Position numbers and translations under genes: made by a program | Notes under the pieces: model-generated | What the model was told of the DNA's origin: nothing | What the model saw: only the letters and a program-made list of their open reading frames with translations | The model's database searches: none | Source of the DNA: Aculops lycopersici | Taxonomy: Eukaryota; Arthropoda; Arachnida; Trombidiformes; Eriophyidae | Direction: 5' to 3' | DNA length: 64,000 bases | Assembly (NCBI GenBank): GCA_015350385.1 | Contig: WNKI01000001.1 | Location: 12,211,329-12,275,328, forward strand | Part shown: piece by piece, positions 33,604 to 43,316 of the stretch | Position numbering within the stretch: position 1 is the first letter of the stretch | Layout of the letters: the number at the start of each line of letters is the position of its first letter

Positions 33604-34440
33604 ATGATGTCGCACCTCCCGAAGCACAGCGGCCACTCGCCGGCCGCCCAACACCATAAACTTCACCTGGCCGCGAGGCAAGCGCACGAGTCGCAACTGA
33701 ACAACCAGCTGGGCGGCGCGACCGGAAACCCACTAGCCTCACACCTAAACCACAGCCACCATCATCAGAGTCTCGGCCAGCACCAGCACCAGCTCCACCA
33801 AAGCCACAATCATAGTCAGAGCGACTCCTCGTCGAGCACCCCGAACAGTAATGGCACCTCCTTTCTAATTAAGGACATTCTCCGCTACGAGGGCCAGAAG
33901 CGGAAGCAACGGAAAGCGCGTACCGCTTTCTCAGATCACCAGCTCAAAGAGCTAGAGGCCAGCTTCGAGGCAAAGAGGTACCTCGCGGTTCAGGATAGAG
34001 TTGAGCTGGCCGCTAGGTTAAAGCTGAGCGATACACAGGTGAAAACGTGGTACCAAAATAGGAGAACCAAGCAGAAGCGCCAAACGGCCGTAGGTATCGA
34101 GCTTTTAAATGAACAAGGCCTAGCGATGGCTTACCAATCGGAACTCCAGCGACAGGGCTGGCTCCTCGGCTCCACGTATCCAGGTTCCCAATTCATGGGT
34201 CCCGGTCTAGCGGCCGCCTTCGCTTTGGCCCAGGTCCAAGCTCAGGCTCAGGCTCACGCACAAGCCACCGCCGGCCATATGGGTGTCCACAATCTGACGC
34301 AACAAATCCTCGCTAACGCCAACACCTCGGGCGCCAACCCGCTCGCCACACCCCCAGAGTCGTATAGCCCCCACCAGTCGGAATCGCATCGTTCGCCCCT
34401 CCACTCGTCTAGCGGTGGCGGCGGTGGCGACGCAAAATGA
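33604..34440 (+). CDS. BarH-like homeobox transcription factor
   Basis: Single-exon frame of 278 residues; ATGATG at 33604, so the second Met is an equally possible start. A His/Gln/Ser-rich N-terminus leads to SFLIKDIL (86-93), the FIL/eh1-like Groucho-interaction motif of the Bar class. The homeodomain spans residues 102-161 (bases 33907-34086), starting near RKARTAF and including QVKTWYQNRRTK, with Tyr at position 49, a Bar hallmark, and Gln50/Asn51. It is followed by QTAVGIELLNEQG, matching the BarH extension TAVGLELLAEAG. Odd points: homeodomain position 56 is Gln where Bar proteins have Trp, and only eight residues separate FIL and homeodomain. The C-terminus has an Ala/Gln tract and a Gly-rich end. 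Bar factors specify neurons, sensory organs and distal appendage fates. Placement within BarH versus other Bar-class genes is less certain than the class itself. Confidence 0.85.
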   Translation: MMSHLPKHSGHSPAAQHHKLHLAARQAHESQLNNQLGGATGNPLASHLNHSHHHQSLGQHQHQLHQSHNHSQSDSSSSTPNSNGTSFLIKDILRYEGQKRKQRKARTAFSDHQLKELEASFEAKRYLAVQDRVELAARLKLSDTQVKTWYQNRRTKQKRQTAVGIELLNEQGLAMAYQSELQRQGWLLGSTYPGSQFMGPGLAAAFALAQVQAQAQAHAQATAGHMGVHNLTQQILANANTSGANPLATPPESYSPHQSESHRSPLHSSSGGGGGDAK

Positions 34441-34946
34441 GATTAATCTAGATTGAGCGTAGTTTGGTCATGACCAAAAACAGGTATAGCATCAACGTAC
34501 ACGTCGGCCGACTCACAAGACGATGGAAGACCTCAACTCAAGTCACACAAAACACAACTCACCTCATATGCGAACTCACCTCCTTATTTCCTAGCCTTGC
34601 GAGCTGCCGGCTTCGGGGTAAAAGCAATGCAACACCAAAATGGAATTATGAATCTATCACATCTTATTAAACTCATTCAATTCGAGTGAAAGCATCGATT
34701 GTATACAAGGATGTCAAAATTGACCAAATTTTCTAGCTGAGCAAAGCAAACTCGAGTCGAACTTGGAGATGGTGAACTAGCGACACCAACACCTGACGGT
34801 ATCGTCAGTACGCTTTCTGCAGTCGCGAAAGCAAAAGTAAATGATTCGTCTGCAACTTATAAGAGTATCGCGATTATTGAGACAAGCTGATCGTTAAATT
34901 AATTATAATAATTATTATCCGCCTTGACATAAGACGCCTATTGTGT
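34441..34946. other. Convergent 3' region of BarH-like gene and RPL17
   Basis: About 500 bases between converging stop codons, probably the 3' UTR of the BarH-like gene. AT-rich near 34890-34920. No further gene seen. Confidence 0.5.
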
Positions 34947-35632
34947 TTATTTCTTCTGCGCCGACTTGTCTGTGAGAATTACTTCCATGTGGCATGGCGA
35001 GGCCATGTATGGGTTGATACGACCGTGAGCTCTGTAGGTTCTTCTTCTCATCTTGGGCGCTCTGTTGATTTGAATGTGGCTGATGTACAACTTCTCCACA
35101 TCCAAACTCTTGAAGTCGGCGTTGGCCTCGGCGTTGCTCAATAGATGTAACAGGTACTCGGCGGACTTTGCTGGCCAGCGACCCTGGGTCCACTTGTGGG
35201 CCTTACATTGAGCCTTACGACCGACTCCCCCGTTGAAACGTCTGAATGGGACAATCTCCTTCTTTGCAATAACGTTTTTCAAGTATGCTTGTGCCCGCCT
35301 CAAGGGCATACCGGTGATGGCCTTAGCGGTCTCACGAGTGTTCTGTAGTTTAGGATTTTAAAGATGTGAAATGGAAAAGTTAGTCGGTCATGATTATTAG
35401 TCGCCATAAATTGTCATCATTGCAAATAGTAATCTTACCTTGAAGTGCACACGGATGTTTGATCCACGGGCCTGGCAAGCTGTATGAGTAGAGATAAAGA
35501 TTTACATGGAATAGATGTATTGTTAGTTGTCACGAATTAATTATGATGAGTTGATTGAAAGAGTATCACGAAGTCTTCAGAGAAGTACGTACATTTGCTT
35601 GCATTGATTGGGTCTTTGGAATATTTTCCCAT
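34947..35632 (-). CDS. RPL17: 60S ribosomal protein L17 (uL22)
   Basis: Three coding exons on the minus strand: 35632-35593, 35479-35439 and 35342-34947, joined in frame into about 158 residues. Exon 1 reads MGKYSKDPINASK, exon 2 CQARGSNIRVHFK, exon 3 NTRETAKAITGMPLRRAQAY and onward through PKMRRRTYRAHGRINPYMAS, all diagnostic of eukaryotic uL22, which lines the peptide exit tunnel of the large ribosomal subunit. Donors are GTACGT and GTAAGA; acceptors are CAG. The basic C-terminal tail of the vertebrate protein is absent, ending at TDKSAQKK, so it is shorter than human (184). A minus-strand AATAAA overlaps the stop codon (34946-34951). It diverges from the VIPAS39-like gene, with about 420 bases between the start codons. 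Confidence 0.95.
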
Positions 35633-36055
35633 AGTGTTAATTTTTTATCAATAGGTTTATATAATAATAGAATGAGTTCCGGTACTGGCGATACCTATTA
35701 GCCTACCTTAATTTTAGGTAAATATAAATTAATAATGGGTTCAGATAAATCTTGAAGAATAGTATCAATAGAATTCAACAAATTTGGCATGAAAAACGCA
35801 TGCTGTTTCGCACTGTGCTTATGAGAAACACACATCCGATTGCCGCATGTTTTAGCGATCTGCGCAGCCGCACAAGCGCTGGCGCACAAATTCAAATTAT
35901 TCTCGCGCCATGTTTTGACAACCTGTGTTTTGTTATTGTTTATTAGTGATGTTACTTTGCGTTATTGTGGCTTTACCATATCGACTTTTCGAATAAAAAT
36001 TTTCCATTCAATTCCCATGGAAATGTCTATTTCTTGTTGATCTAAAGTGGACGTA
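35633..36055. promoter_or_regulatory. Bidirectional promoter region, RPL17 and VIPAS39-like gene
   Basis: A 423-base AT-rich gap between two divergent start codons, so both promoters should be here. I cannot place a TATA box or a clear pyrimidine-rich initiator with confidence. Confidence 0.45.
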
Positions 36056-36640
36056 ATGTCGTTCGAGGAGGAGGACCCGTTCTGGAATAGCTCAGACGTC
36101 AAGGCATTTAATTTTGATGACGAGGATCAGGGATCCTTGGCAACAAATCTCACAACTAACTATGCCTCCTCCACAACCGCACCATCCTCATCGGATGTCA
36201 AGACTTTGGGATCCATATTAGCAGCTCGATCGTCATCTGGAGAACCATTCCTGAGACCCTCTATGATAACTTGCGAACGTAACAAGATAGAGGAGCTACT
36301 CGAGCATCTGGACAATAGCTATCCTACCCTACAATTTCACGGACCAACCCTAGACCCCAAAACATATGTGCGCGAGATCATTGATAATCGAGTTCCCATA
36401 GACTTTTCGCCGTACAAGTCAAAGAGAGATAAGCTACTTCTGCTAGATTGTGCAATATGCTGCTCTGATGGAAACACAATCACGGCCGCGGCAATATTCA
36501 TGTCGAGAACTTTGAAGGAATCCATCTTCATCGAAGAACTCAAAAAACGACCCGTTGCAGTGGATCACTTTATAAATTACCTACAAACTATGGGCAAGTC
36601 TAGAGAAGTTATTGACCTCAATAGAAAGTTAACTTCATGA
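36056..36640 (+). CDS. VIPAS39/SPE-39-like protein, N-terminal part only
   Basis: The first ATG in the frame is at 36056 and gives 194 residues. The acidic N-terminus (EEEDPFWNSSD) and then KRDKLLLLDCAICCSDGNTI, TAAAIFMSRTLKESIFIEEL and PVAVDHFINYLQTMG match the start of the Vps16 C-terminal-like domain of VIPAS39 (SPE-39, Vps16B). That protein partners VPS33B in endosome and lysosome maturation. Human VIPAS39 has about 490 residues; here the frame stops soon after the domain begins, with only 82 bases before the end of the convergent DOT1L gene. No downstream exon is visible in that gap. Either the gene is genuinely short, or it is truncated, or its remaining exons lie beyond DOT1L, which seems unlikely. 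Function of the short form is unknown. Confidence 0.7.
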   Translation: MSFEEEDPFWNSSDVKAFNFDDEDQGSLATNLTTNYASSTTAPSSSDVKTLGSILAARSSSGEPFLRPSMITCERNKIEELLEHLDNSYPTLQFHGPTLDPKTYVREIIDNRVPIDFSPYKSKRDKLLLLDCAICCSDGNTITAAAIFMSRTLKESIFIEELKKRPVAVDHFINYLQTMGKSREVIDLNRKLTS

Positions 36641-36668
36641 AAGCAAGAAATGTATAGTTAGGTATTGG

Positions 36669-36674
36669 TTTATT
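36669..36674 (-). terminator. Candidate polyadenylation signal of DOT1L
   Basis: TTTATT on the plus strand (AATAAA on the minus strand), about 50 bases past the DOT1L stop codon and inside the short gap to the VIPAS39-like gene. Confidence 0.5.
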
Positions 36675-36722
36675 AAAGTTCTCATGAGATTTGTTCGTTA
36701 TGAACTAGGTTCTTCTTTAAGA

Positions 36723-39311
36723 TTATTTAAGAGATAAGTCGAGAGTCGCTGAGTTGGCGCTAACTCTATAAGGAGAGGGAAGGCTTTGTGAGCTATTCGA
36801 GTGGGCAGCAGGAGGATCCATGGCTCGATGCGGTTGACTAGGCTGTATAGTGGCCGTTAAATGATATAAGTTTGTCGATAGGTCTTGATATCTTTTGAGC
36901 AGGGCGCCAAACATGCCGACGACATTTCTGGCTGAATTTTTGATATTGAATTCATCGCAATGAATCTTCAACGACTTCAATATCCTTTCGTGTAGGAACC
37001 TATTGTGCCGGGTCAGTTCGTCTAGGTTTCTAAGTAGTTCTCGATTTCGTAGCTTCTCGTGATCGATAGACCTCAAAAGACTATCTCTTGCATGCGGTTG
37101 TTGAAGCTTATTGGTGAAAATTGCTAGTTCGTTCTTGGTGGTTTCAAATAATCTGTCGATATTCCTCTGACTCAAAACGGTCGAGGTGAACATTGATGCG
37201 TCCTTGATGACAACTTTGGGCAGCGACGGAGTTTCGGTGATTGACTCTAGATTGTGATCCTCACAACCAGGTGCAGGTGGGGCATTGTAGCTGATATTGC
37301 TGGAGTAGCTCTCGACAGTCTTGGCATGCAATAAATCGATACTGAAGTTTTTATCTGGCGATGTGGCTTTCCTCACATTTGCTGTTGGTCCTTTTGTTGC
37401 TCCTGCCGCAGCCTTTACCGTTGCCTTTCTGGCCCTCGGACCGGTTATGGGAGCTGCAGCCGAGCTAGCTACTGTTTGCTTGGATCCAGACTTGGCGGTA
37501 CTCGTGGAAGTCTTGCTATGTGTAGCTTCGGCAGTGGTTGCTTGTGGGTCAGTTTGATTGAGAGTAGACTTCCTCCTCTGACGTAACTTCTTGCCGCCAT
37601 TCTCGTCTACTGGTTTTGTTTCTCGTTGCTTGGTAGCAGTGGAACCGGATGCTGCTTTGGCACGCGTCGACTTTTGCTCAACTTCAGGGTTGGATTTCGG
37701 TTCGGTCGGTGGTTTCACCTTGATAACAATATTAGGTATCTTAGTTGGCGATGACCCATTTGAAGTGTCATGTGGTTTGGAGATCGAGTATAGTGCTGAT
37801 GGTGGAGCATTAGTCAGCGAACTTGTGCTGCTTTTCTTGATTGCATAGTCTCGTTTCTTGTCAAGACACGATTTTGGCGCTTGACCGGCACTCTTAGATT
37901 GCGCGCCACTTCCATGAGATGATGAAGATGATAGTTTGTCAGAATCTTTCGAATCACTTCTCTTGTCTCGCTTCTTGGGCTCATCAGTCTCGCGAGTCTT
38001 GCTATTAGGTTGTGCATTGATTGCCTCTTCGATTGCACCTTCCGATAAATTTTCTGTGTCAGTACTTGTGGTCCTTTGAGAGCTGGCCTTAGCACTGTCT
38101 GTCGAGGTTCGATTGCTTGTCTTCAAGCTACCTGAATTACACCACTCGGTCCAGGCTTTTCTAGTTGTCGGCCCAAATATCATCTGGTCATCTGACTCAT
38201 CGGATGATAAGTCCGAGCCCGCCTTAACCCCGGTGCGACGTCGCTTGTTAGACTTGCCCTTCTCGGCCCCCGGACGACTTTGCTTTCGCTTCTGCCTTTG
38301 GTAATATTTCTCCACCGGAGAAGCATCTAATATGTGCAGATAATACGGTAAAGGCTTTGGAGTCCATGAAACTGAGTCTCTCTTGATTTCGGGTTGGATT
38401 GGTTGGACCTTCATGATGGATCCGAGATCTCCCAAATCCCTTTCAGTGGGTCTTGGTTTGGGTAAACAAAAACGTTTCGAAGATAGAATCTTAGTTCCAT
38501 CTTTGAGATCTAAGAATCTTTGCTTCAACTTATGATCAACATCCGGCTTGAATGCAAAGTTGTTGACTAAAATATATTGGGCGTTCTTGATGATATTCTC
38601 GTACTTTTTCTCGAAGAAATCACCATGAAACAATTCAAATTCAGAATAAGTCTTTCCGTGCCAATTCATCCAAAACTCGAATCGTTCTTTCATAGCTTTG
38701 GCGTACCCAGCTGGCACATCTGCAATCTCTATACCATAACATTTCTTGCACTCGACTGTTGCGGCCACCTGCAATACAAGATGACCCACACCACTTCCGA
38801 GATCTACAAAGACGTCATTCTCGCCAGGTCTAAATTGGTCTCGTTCAATCAGTTGGGCCATAAACTCAAAACTAGTTTCACCATAAGTCTCCGAGGAGAA
38901 TGCAGTGTACTTGTTTAATTCGGAGGGATCGTCTATTGCTTCGTTGTAAACTTGTTGTATTATGTGCTTAAGTAAGCCTTGAGAGGCTCTTGAAGATGTT
39001 TTCAATGCTATCGATGTCCCCTTGTTCATTTTCATGACCATATCTGGAATTTTGTTGTACTTATCGCACAAACTTTTAATGCAATCATAACTTTTCAGAT
39101 CTGGCTGATCAGGTAGTAGGTTCTCTATGGCAGGTTTGAATTCCAAATACTCACGGGCGACCCATCTAATAGTTTCTATGATCTCTTCAGCCCCATCAAA
39201 CTTTTGGCCTTTTGAATAGCTTACTAAGGGCCATTTGAAGACAGCTGGCTTGCTGCCTACAGGCGAGTTCAGAATAATATCTGGCTTGTTACTTTCGCTT
39301 GAACCAGCCAT
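36723..39311 (-). CDS. DOT1L: Histone H3-K79 methyltransferase DOT1L (grappa)
   Basis: Single-exon frame of 862 residues from an ATG. The catalytic domain occupies about residues 20-335. It has the DOT1 substrate-entry motif YGETSFEF (143-150), SAM-binding motif I VDLGSGVGHLVLQVAA (169-184), GIEIADVPAGYA (193-204) and VNNFAFKPDVDHKLKQRF (249-266), ending near SVSWTPKPLPYYLHILD. Then follow Lys-rich nuclear-localisation-like runs (KQSRPGAEKGKSNKRRR), long Ser/Thr/Lys-rich disorder, and a coiled coil around 720-800. It methylates nucleosomal H3K79 and acts in the nucleus on elongation and developmental silencing. It is shorter than human DOT1L (about 1540) but keeps the whole enzymatic core. 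It diverges from a secreted-protein gene 0.9 kb away. Confidence 0.95.
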   Translation of the reverse strand: MAGSSESNKPDIILNSPVGSKPAVFKWPLVSYSKGQKFDGAEEIIETIRWVAREYLEFKPAIENLLPDQPDLKSYDCIKSLCDKYNKIPDMVMKMNKGTSIALKTSSRASQGLLKHIIQQVYNEAIDDPSELNKYTAFSSETYGETSFEFMAQLIERDQFRPGENDVFVDLGSGVGHLVLQVAATVECKKCYGIEIADVPAGYAKAMKERFEFWMNWHGKTYSEFELFHGDFFEKKYENIIKNAQYILVNNFAFKPDVDHKLKQRFLDLKDGTKILSSKRFCLPKPRPTERDLGDLGSIMKVQPIQPEIKRDSVSWTPKPLPYYLHILDASPVEKYYQRQKRKQSRPGAEKGKSNKRRRTGVKAGSDLSSDESDDQMIFGPTTRKAWTEWCNSGSLKTSNRTSTDSAKASSQRTTSTDTENLSEGAIEEAINAQPNSKTRETDEPKKRDKRSDSKDSDKLSSSSSHGSGAQSKSAGQAPKSCLDKKRDYAIKKSSTSSLTNAPPSALYSISKPHDTSNGSSPTKIPNIVIKVKPPTEPKSNPEVEQKSTRAKAASGSTATKQRETKPVDENGGKKLRQRRKSTLNQTDPQATTAEATHSKTSTSTAKSGSKQTVASSAAAPITGPRARKATVKAAAGATKGPTANVRKATSPDKNFSIDLLHAKTVESYSSNISYNAPPAPGCEDHNLESITETPSLPKVVIKDASMFTSTVLSQRNIDRLFETTKNELAIFTNKLQQPHARDSLLRSIDHEKLRNRELLRNLDELTRHNRFLHERILKSLKIHCDEFNIKNSARNVVGMFGALLKRYQDLSTNLYHLTATIQPSQPHRAMDPPAAHSNSSQSLPSPYRVSANSATLDLSLK

Positions 39312-40222
39312 TGTTGCAAAGCGACTACACTCTTGGTGGTCGAAAGGCGAGAGTGTTACTTGAGTTTATGCATATCAAAACCTGGCCAACAAAAAAAATA
39401 ATAAGTCGTTATTCAATCATTATGTTATTAATATATTTCTAGGATTCTTTATCTCTCATTCTCTCCGCCCCAAACTCGAGAGCGCGGGTTTTTTGGGACT
39501 AAAAACATCAGATGATTCGAAGCACAACGCGGGGGACGGTAAGAGTAGCACTGCCAATGCTATTACTTTTCTCGCTCCCTCGCCAATGAACTTGCCTTAT
39601 CCAGTGAGCACAGTGCAGATGGAATGGCCTCAATGTGCGCATTTGCGGCGCATTAATATATGGAAAATCCTTGATACTTGATGATGGTTTTGCGTAAATT
39701 AAGGCGCGCCATGACTGTCAAACCCGAGAGCACACAAGAGAGATTCATTGGATTGCAAGCGCTCGCGCCACATTTGTGAGGCCAAGGAGGAGCCAGACTG
39801 GCTGACGCTCACAGCGGGATTTGTTTGTTGGCTTGACTGTACATGTGAAGATGCGGCAAGTTGCGCAATTGAGCACCTGCAATTTCAAGTTTAATAGATT
39901 GAAGTGAGAAAGGTAAGCTCATTCTTTCCCTTGCTCGCACAGGTAAATTGACACTTGATTACCCATGGTATCATTAGAACATTGAACTTCTCTTTGATAG
40001 CTCGGGAGCAAATTTGACAGCTAAATTGGCTCTATGCAAACAAGACCCTTTAAATTTTTGGGATTTGCATAATGTTGGTGCTCTATGGTTATTCTGGTTG
40101 CTCTTAGTTTATTTTCAGTTCCGATTTATGGCTTCATTTGATTTCAGAAGGTGGCACGTTAAAGTCAGAGCCGAAGGAAAAGTGTCTCAGCTCGAAGTAA
40201 AATCTAATCAATATTCAACAAG
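39312..40222. promoter_or_regulatory. Intergenic region between divergent DOT1L and secreted-protein genes
   Basis: About 900 bases with both promoters by position. Short open frames at 39493-39681 and 40014-40250 have no family features and are not called. A 5' UTR intron of the downstream gene is possible but not demonstrable. Confidence 0.4.
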
Positions 40223-41047
40223 ATGGCTTTCTCGCAACTTTCGTTCTTAACTCTGGTCATTCTTTTCCGCCTTGCCGTGGCGGAAGCGACCGTTCAGGCA
40301 AATCTACAGCCAATAAATCCCGAAAAGCTCCAACCAATCAAGATACACCAACTACCCCAGTCCCAGCCAATTGTTACGCACATCAACCCATCGAACAATA
40401 GGCTAGCTACGAAGGAATCGTATGTCAAGAAGCCTGTCGTCCGAGTCACCATCAAAGACACCACAGGTAGTTATACCAAGTTTGACAATCTCATCGGTAT
40501 CATGGATCGTGTGGCTTATGTCGTGTCGAAGCCAGCCACAATCATAAGCACTCTTAAGTTTATCACCCTAGCCATATCATCAATGCTGATGTCAACAATC
40601 GATTTATCAAGCGAGATGCTGGACAAACGTCGAGAGCATAAGAGGGAACGAGGATTTGGTCTTTTCCTTCGCCTTACCGGTCAAGATTTGGAATCGGTTA
40701 TTGAATCAACAACAAGTAGTTACGATAAGACACTGGACAAGGCTGGTTTTGGAGAGAGGAGCTCATGTCGGGAAAGGTCTGTTTGCACTCTCGGCGACAT
40801 GATGGCTTGCGATTACCCTGGACTGGTGGTTATATCCACACGCCTGGCCATGAACCACCTGCCACCCATTGATATACACAAGCACAAGTATATAAAAGCG
40901 TTGGCTTTGGGATTAAATCGAACGGATTGCGACTATGCATACCGGACAAGCTCATATGAATGCCCAACTTTTCAAGATTATGTTAGATCATACTTCTTTA
41001 GTGGACGCCGTCGACGTGACTACTTCTCCTGGCGAGGTGGTCATTAG
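40223..41047 (+). CDS. Secreted Cys-containing protein, function unknown
   Basis: A 274-residue frame from an ATG. A clear signal peptide (MAFSQLSFLTLVILFRLAVA) is followed by a Pro/Gln-rich segment, a moderately hydrophobic stretch near 105-130 (TIISTLKFITLAISSMLMS), then a C-terminal Cys module: C..RSVCTLGDMMACDYPG, later TDCDY and YECPTF. The six cysteines could form three disulfides. The end is strongly basic (SGRRRRDYFSWRGGH), resembling a furin-type site with a short peptide after it, though this is speculative. Proteins with a CxLG...CxYP pattern occur in arthropods without assigned roles as far as I recall. I do not recognise a named family. AATAAA at 41098-41103 is its likely polyadenylation signal. 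Confidence 0.75.
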   Translation: MAFSQLSFLTLVILFRLAVAEATVQANLQPINPEKLQPIKIHQLPQSQPIVTHINPSNNRLATKESYVKKPVVRVTIKDTTGSYTKFDNLIGIMDRVAYVVSKPATIISTLKFITLAISSMLMSTIDLSSEMLDKRREHKRERGFGLFLRLTGQDLESVIESTTSSYDKTLDKAGFGERSSCRERSVCTLGDMMACDYPGLVVISTRLAMNHLPPIDIHKHKYIKALALGLNRTDCDYAYRTSSYECPTFQDYVRSYFFSGRRRRDYFSWRGGH

Positions 41048-41097
41048 AATTTTTATTGTTATTACCTTCCGAGGGGACGCAACTTTCTATCATTCTC

Positions 41098-41103
41098 AAT
41101 AAA
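41098..41103 (+). terminator. Polyadenylation signal of the 40.2-kb secreted-protein gene
   Basis: AATAAA about 50 bases after the stop codon, in the 80-base gap before the convergent ORC5 stop codon. Confidence 0.6.
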
Positions 41104-41127
41104 ACAACTCCGACATATTAAAACTTT

Positions 41128-42465
41128 TTAATCTAATCCATTGATGTGTTGAATCTCGAACTCTATATAACTGGCTAGTCGATTCACATACTCGCGTGTT
41201 ATGTGACCCGACAATTTGTATCTAGACATCGGATCCAGGCCATCGCCCATAGTCAGTTGTATAATGTCAACTTCCTCCAAATTTGTGACTGAGTCTAAAT
41301 ATTGATCCAAGAAATCTTCTTTGGAGGGTGAGTCTAATGACTCTCCGTAGTGTATGTGTAATAAACCCTTGTGAATGTGGATAAGTCTTTCCAAAGTGAA
41401 TTGTTTCAAAGCCACATAGTTAACACTTTCGGATTTTTGCCTAGATACTTTCCTCTTCTGAGCTTTGACGAAATTTTTCTTGTCATCGGATGGTGATGTA
41501 GTGGCGGCAATATAACAAGCTATGATCAACAGACCGGTTATAACCTCAGGCTTTCTATCTCGCTCATTTGCAAGTCTCCAATTTTCCTCACCTGAAAATT
41601 TGTCACTCTTTAGTGATGCAAGGAAAGAGCTCAGAATACTTGGAAGCAATGGGGATAAATCGAATCCTTTGTATAGCTCCTTGGTTATAACAGCGTTCTC
41701 GTCTAATTTCTCAGATTTTCTAATAGACTCATGGCTCCTTGCTGAGTAGTATGTCAAAAAGTAAGCGAATTCATGTCGGCAAAAATCTCGCAATTCGATA
41801 TAGTCTTTGGTCCTGGAAGAGTACAATATACGAACTACATTGTTAACAAACTTCTTAAATATCTTCTTCTTATGTGCTGGCGGTCGCAGTAATATGGTGT
41901 CAATTATGTCTTGTTGACTCCAATAAGCGACATAAATGGAGGTGCAATTGATATCGAGATTGATCTTCACATCATCAGACTTTATCAGGCTCGCCACTGA
42001 CTCGATTGTATTGGTAGTTATAAATATCAATGAAAGATCACGAAAAGTTGCAAGACTTGAAATTGATTCTAGTGCTGTTGTTCCTTTTAGGGAGTCTATC
42101 CTATCGAGAACTATAAAAAGTCTCTTGAATCCATGACTGATAGCTCTACTTTGGAACTTCTCCAAGGTTTCTATGAAGTCCCCCAGTGCCCAAACTTGAC
42201 TAGGAACAGTGTTTCGGTTTTTGCCTATTCCTGAATTAATAACAAAGGACTCGTAGATCTTGATGAATAGTTTAGACGAAGAGGAGAATAGTTCACAGGG
42301 AATATAAGCATGTAGGTAGTCATCTTGCTCTTCGAAAACCTTCCTGACGAGTGTTGTTTTGCCGGTGGAACTGGGTCCGCAAATGCAAATATGTTCTGTG
42401 CATGCTATTGCATTCCTCAACAATTCCAAACTAACTGACAGACTTTTGACAATATCTGCACTCAT
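41128..42465 (-). CDS. ORC5: Origin recognition complex subunit 5
   Basis: Single-exon frame of 445 residues from an ATG. The AAA+ core has a Walker A motif GPSSTGKTT (30-38) and a Walker B-like FIVLDRID (117-123, Asp120). The C-terminal half carries ORC5-type blocks: EVITGLLIIACYIAATTSPSDD followed by KKNFVKAQKRK, then FTLERLIHIHKGLLHI, and the final YKLSGHITREYVNRLASYIEFE. Human ORC5 is 435 residues with matching block order, which separates it from ORC4 (considered first because of the similar ATPase). It is a nuclear subunit of the ATP-dependent complex that marks replication origins and loads MCM helicase. It converges with the preceding secreted-protein gene, leaving only 80 bases between stops. 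Confidence 0.9.
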   Translation of the reverse strand: MSADIVKSLSVSLELLRNAIACTEHICICGPSSTGKTTLVRKVFEEQDDYLHAYIPCELFSSSSKLFIKIYESFVINSGIGKNRNTVPSQVWALGDFIETLEKFQSRAISHGFKRLFIVLDRIDSLKGTTALESISSLATFRDLSLIFITTNTIESVASLIKSDDVKINLDINCTSIYVAYWSQQDIIDTILLRPPAHKKKIFKKFVNNVVRILYSSRTKDYIELRDFCRHEFAYFLTYYSARSHESIRKSEKLDENAVITKELYKGFDLSPLLPSILSSFLASLKSDKFSGEENWRLANERDRKPEVITGLLIIACYIAATTSPSDDKKNFVKAQKRKVSRQKSESVNYVALKQFTLERLIHIHKGLLHIHYGESLDSPSKEDFLDQYLDSVTNLEEVDIIQLTMGDGLDPMSRYKLSGHITREYVNRLASYIEFEIQHINGLD

Positions 42466-43316
42466 AATTTGGATAGTTTTTGTTCAATTAAAATGATTTA
42501 GTTCGATGAAAAGAGTCCATCGTTTGGAATTAGAAACAAGTGGTGATCAACACGTGGTGCGAACCGACGCGCCACTGGTGCACCGGGAGCGTCTTTGGGT
42601 TAGCGCTGATAACATATCAGTGATAATGGCATTAGGACAGAGTTCATGCGAGATATTATGTGAAGCATTTAGTTTGATCAGATTTTCAGACTGTAGATTG
42701 ACACAAATCTCGCACCGTCCAAAATGGACCACGAGATTATAGATCTTTGCCGAAAGTTTTCCGAAGGCGATGGAATTCAAAGATCAAGTCCAGACTGGGT
42801 CATCATCTAACCTGCCGAGGTCTGGACAACATCTCCTCGGTGGCACAGTTGGCGCCAGACTTGTCAAGTTTAGTTACGCTAGTTGACCACCAAAAGTAGT
42901 CTCATTGAATTTATTTCATGAGATGTATGGAGATTTCACAGTAAAGTAAGCGAAAAGTAGCTTACAGGAGACACAAGGGTAGATTTCAATTGATGCAATT
43001 TGATGATTGTCAGGGTCTTAGATGACCACAACAAGGTGGCAATCGACGTAGACTTTTTGGCGTTGACTCAAGTATTCACGATCAACACATTGTAGAAAGG
43101 ATCTCATTGCCACAATGGTCGTCACAATTGGATCCTATTCAGCGTTGACATTCATTGTTGACATTGAATGCCACACAGGTGGTTCCACAAGACCGATTTT
43201 CACAGGACCTGACACTTCAAACTCTGCGTTGATCTCGGCCACTTTCCAAAGTGAGAGACTCTTCGAGATTTTCACTCATTCAAATTAGTTCGCTCGTGAA
43301 GTGAAAGCATCTCAAG
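42466..43316. promoter_or_regulatory. Intergenic region between divergent ORC5 and secreted/membrane-protein genes
   Basis: About 850 bases holding both promoters by position. No open frame with family features, no clear core promoter element, no RNA gene recognised. Confidence 0.4.

Noticed and set aside
41128..42465. ORC4 as the identity of the AAA+ gene
   Set aside because: The C-terminal blocks (IIACYIAATTSPSDDKKNF and the YKLS..I..EY end) follow ORC5, and the length fits ORC5.
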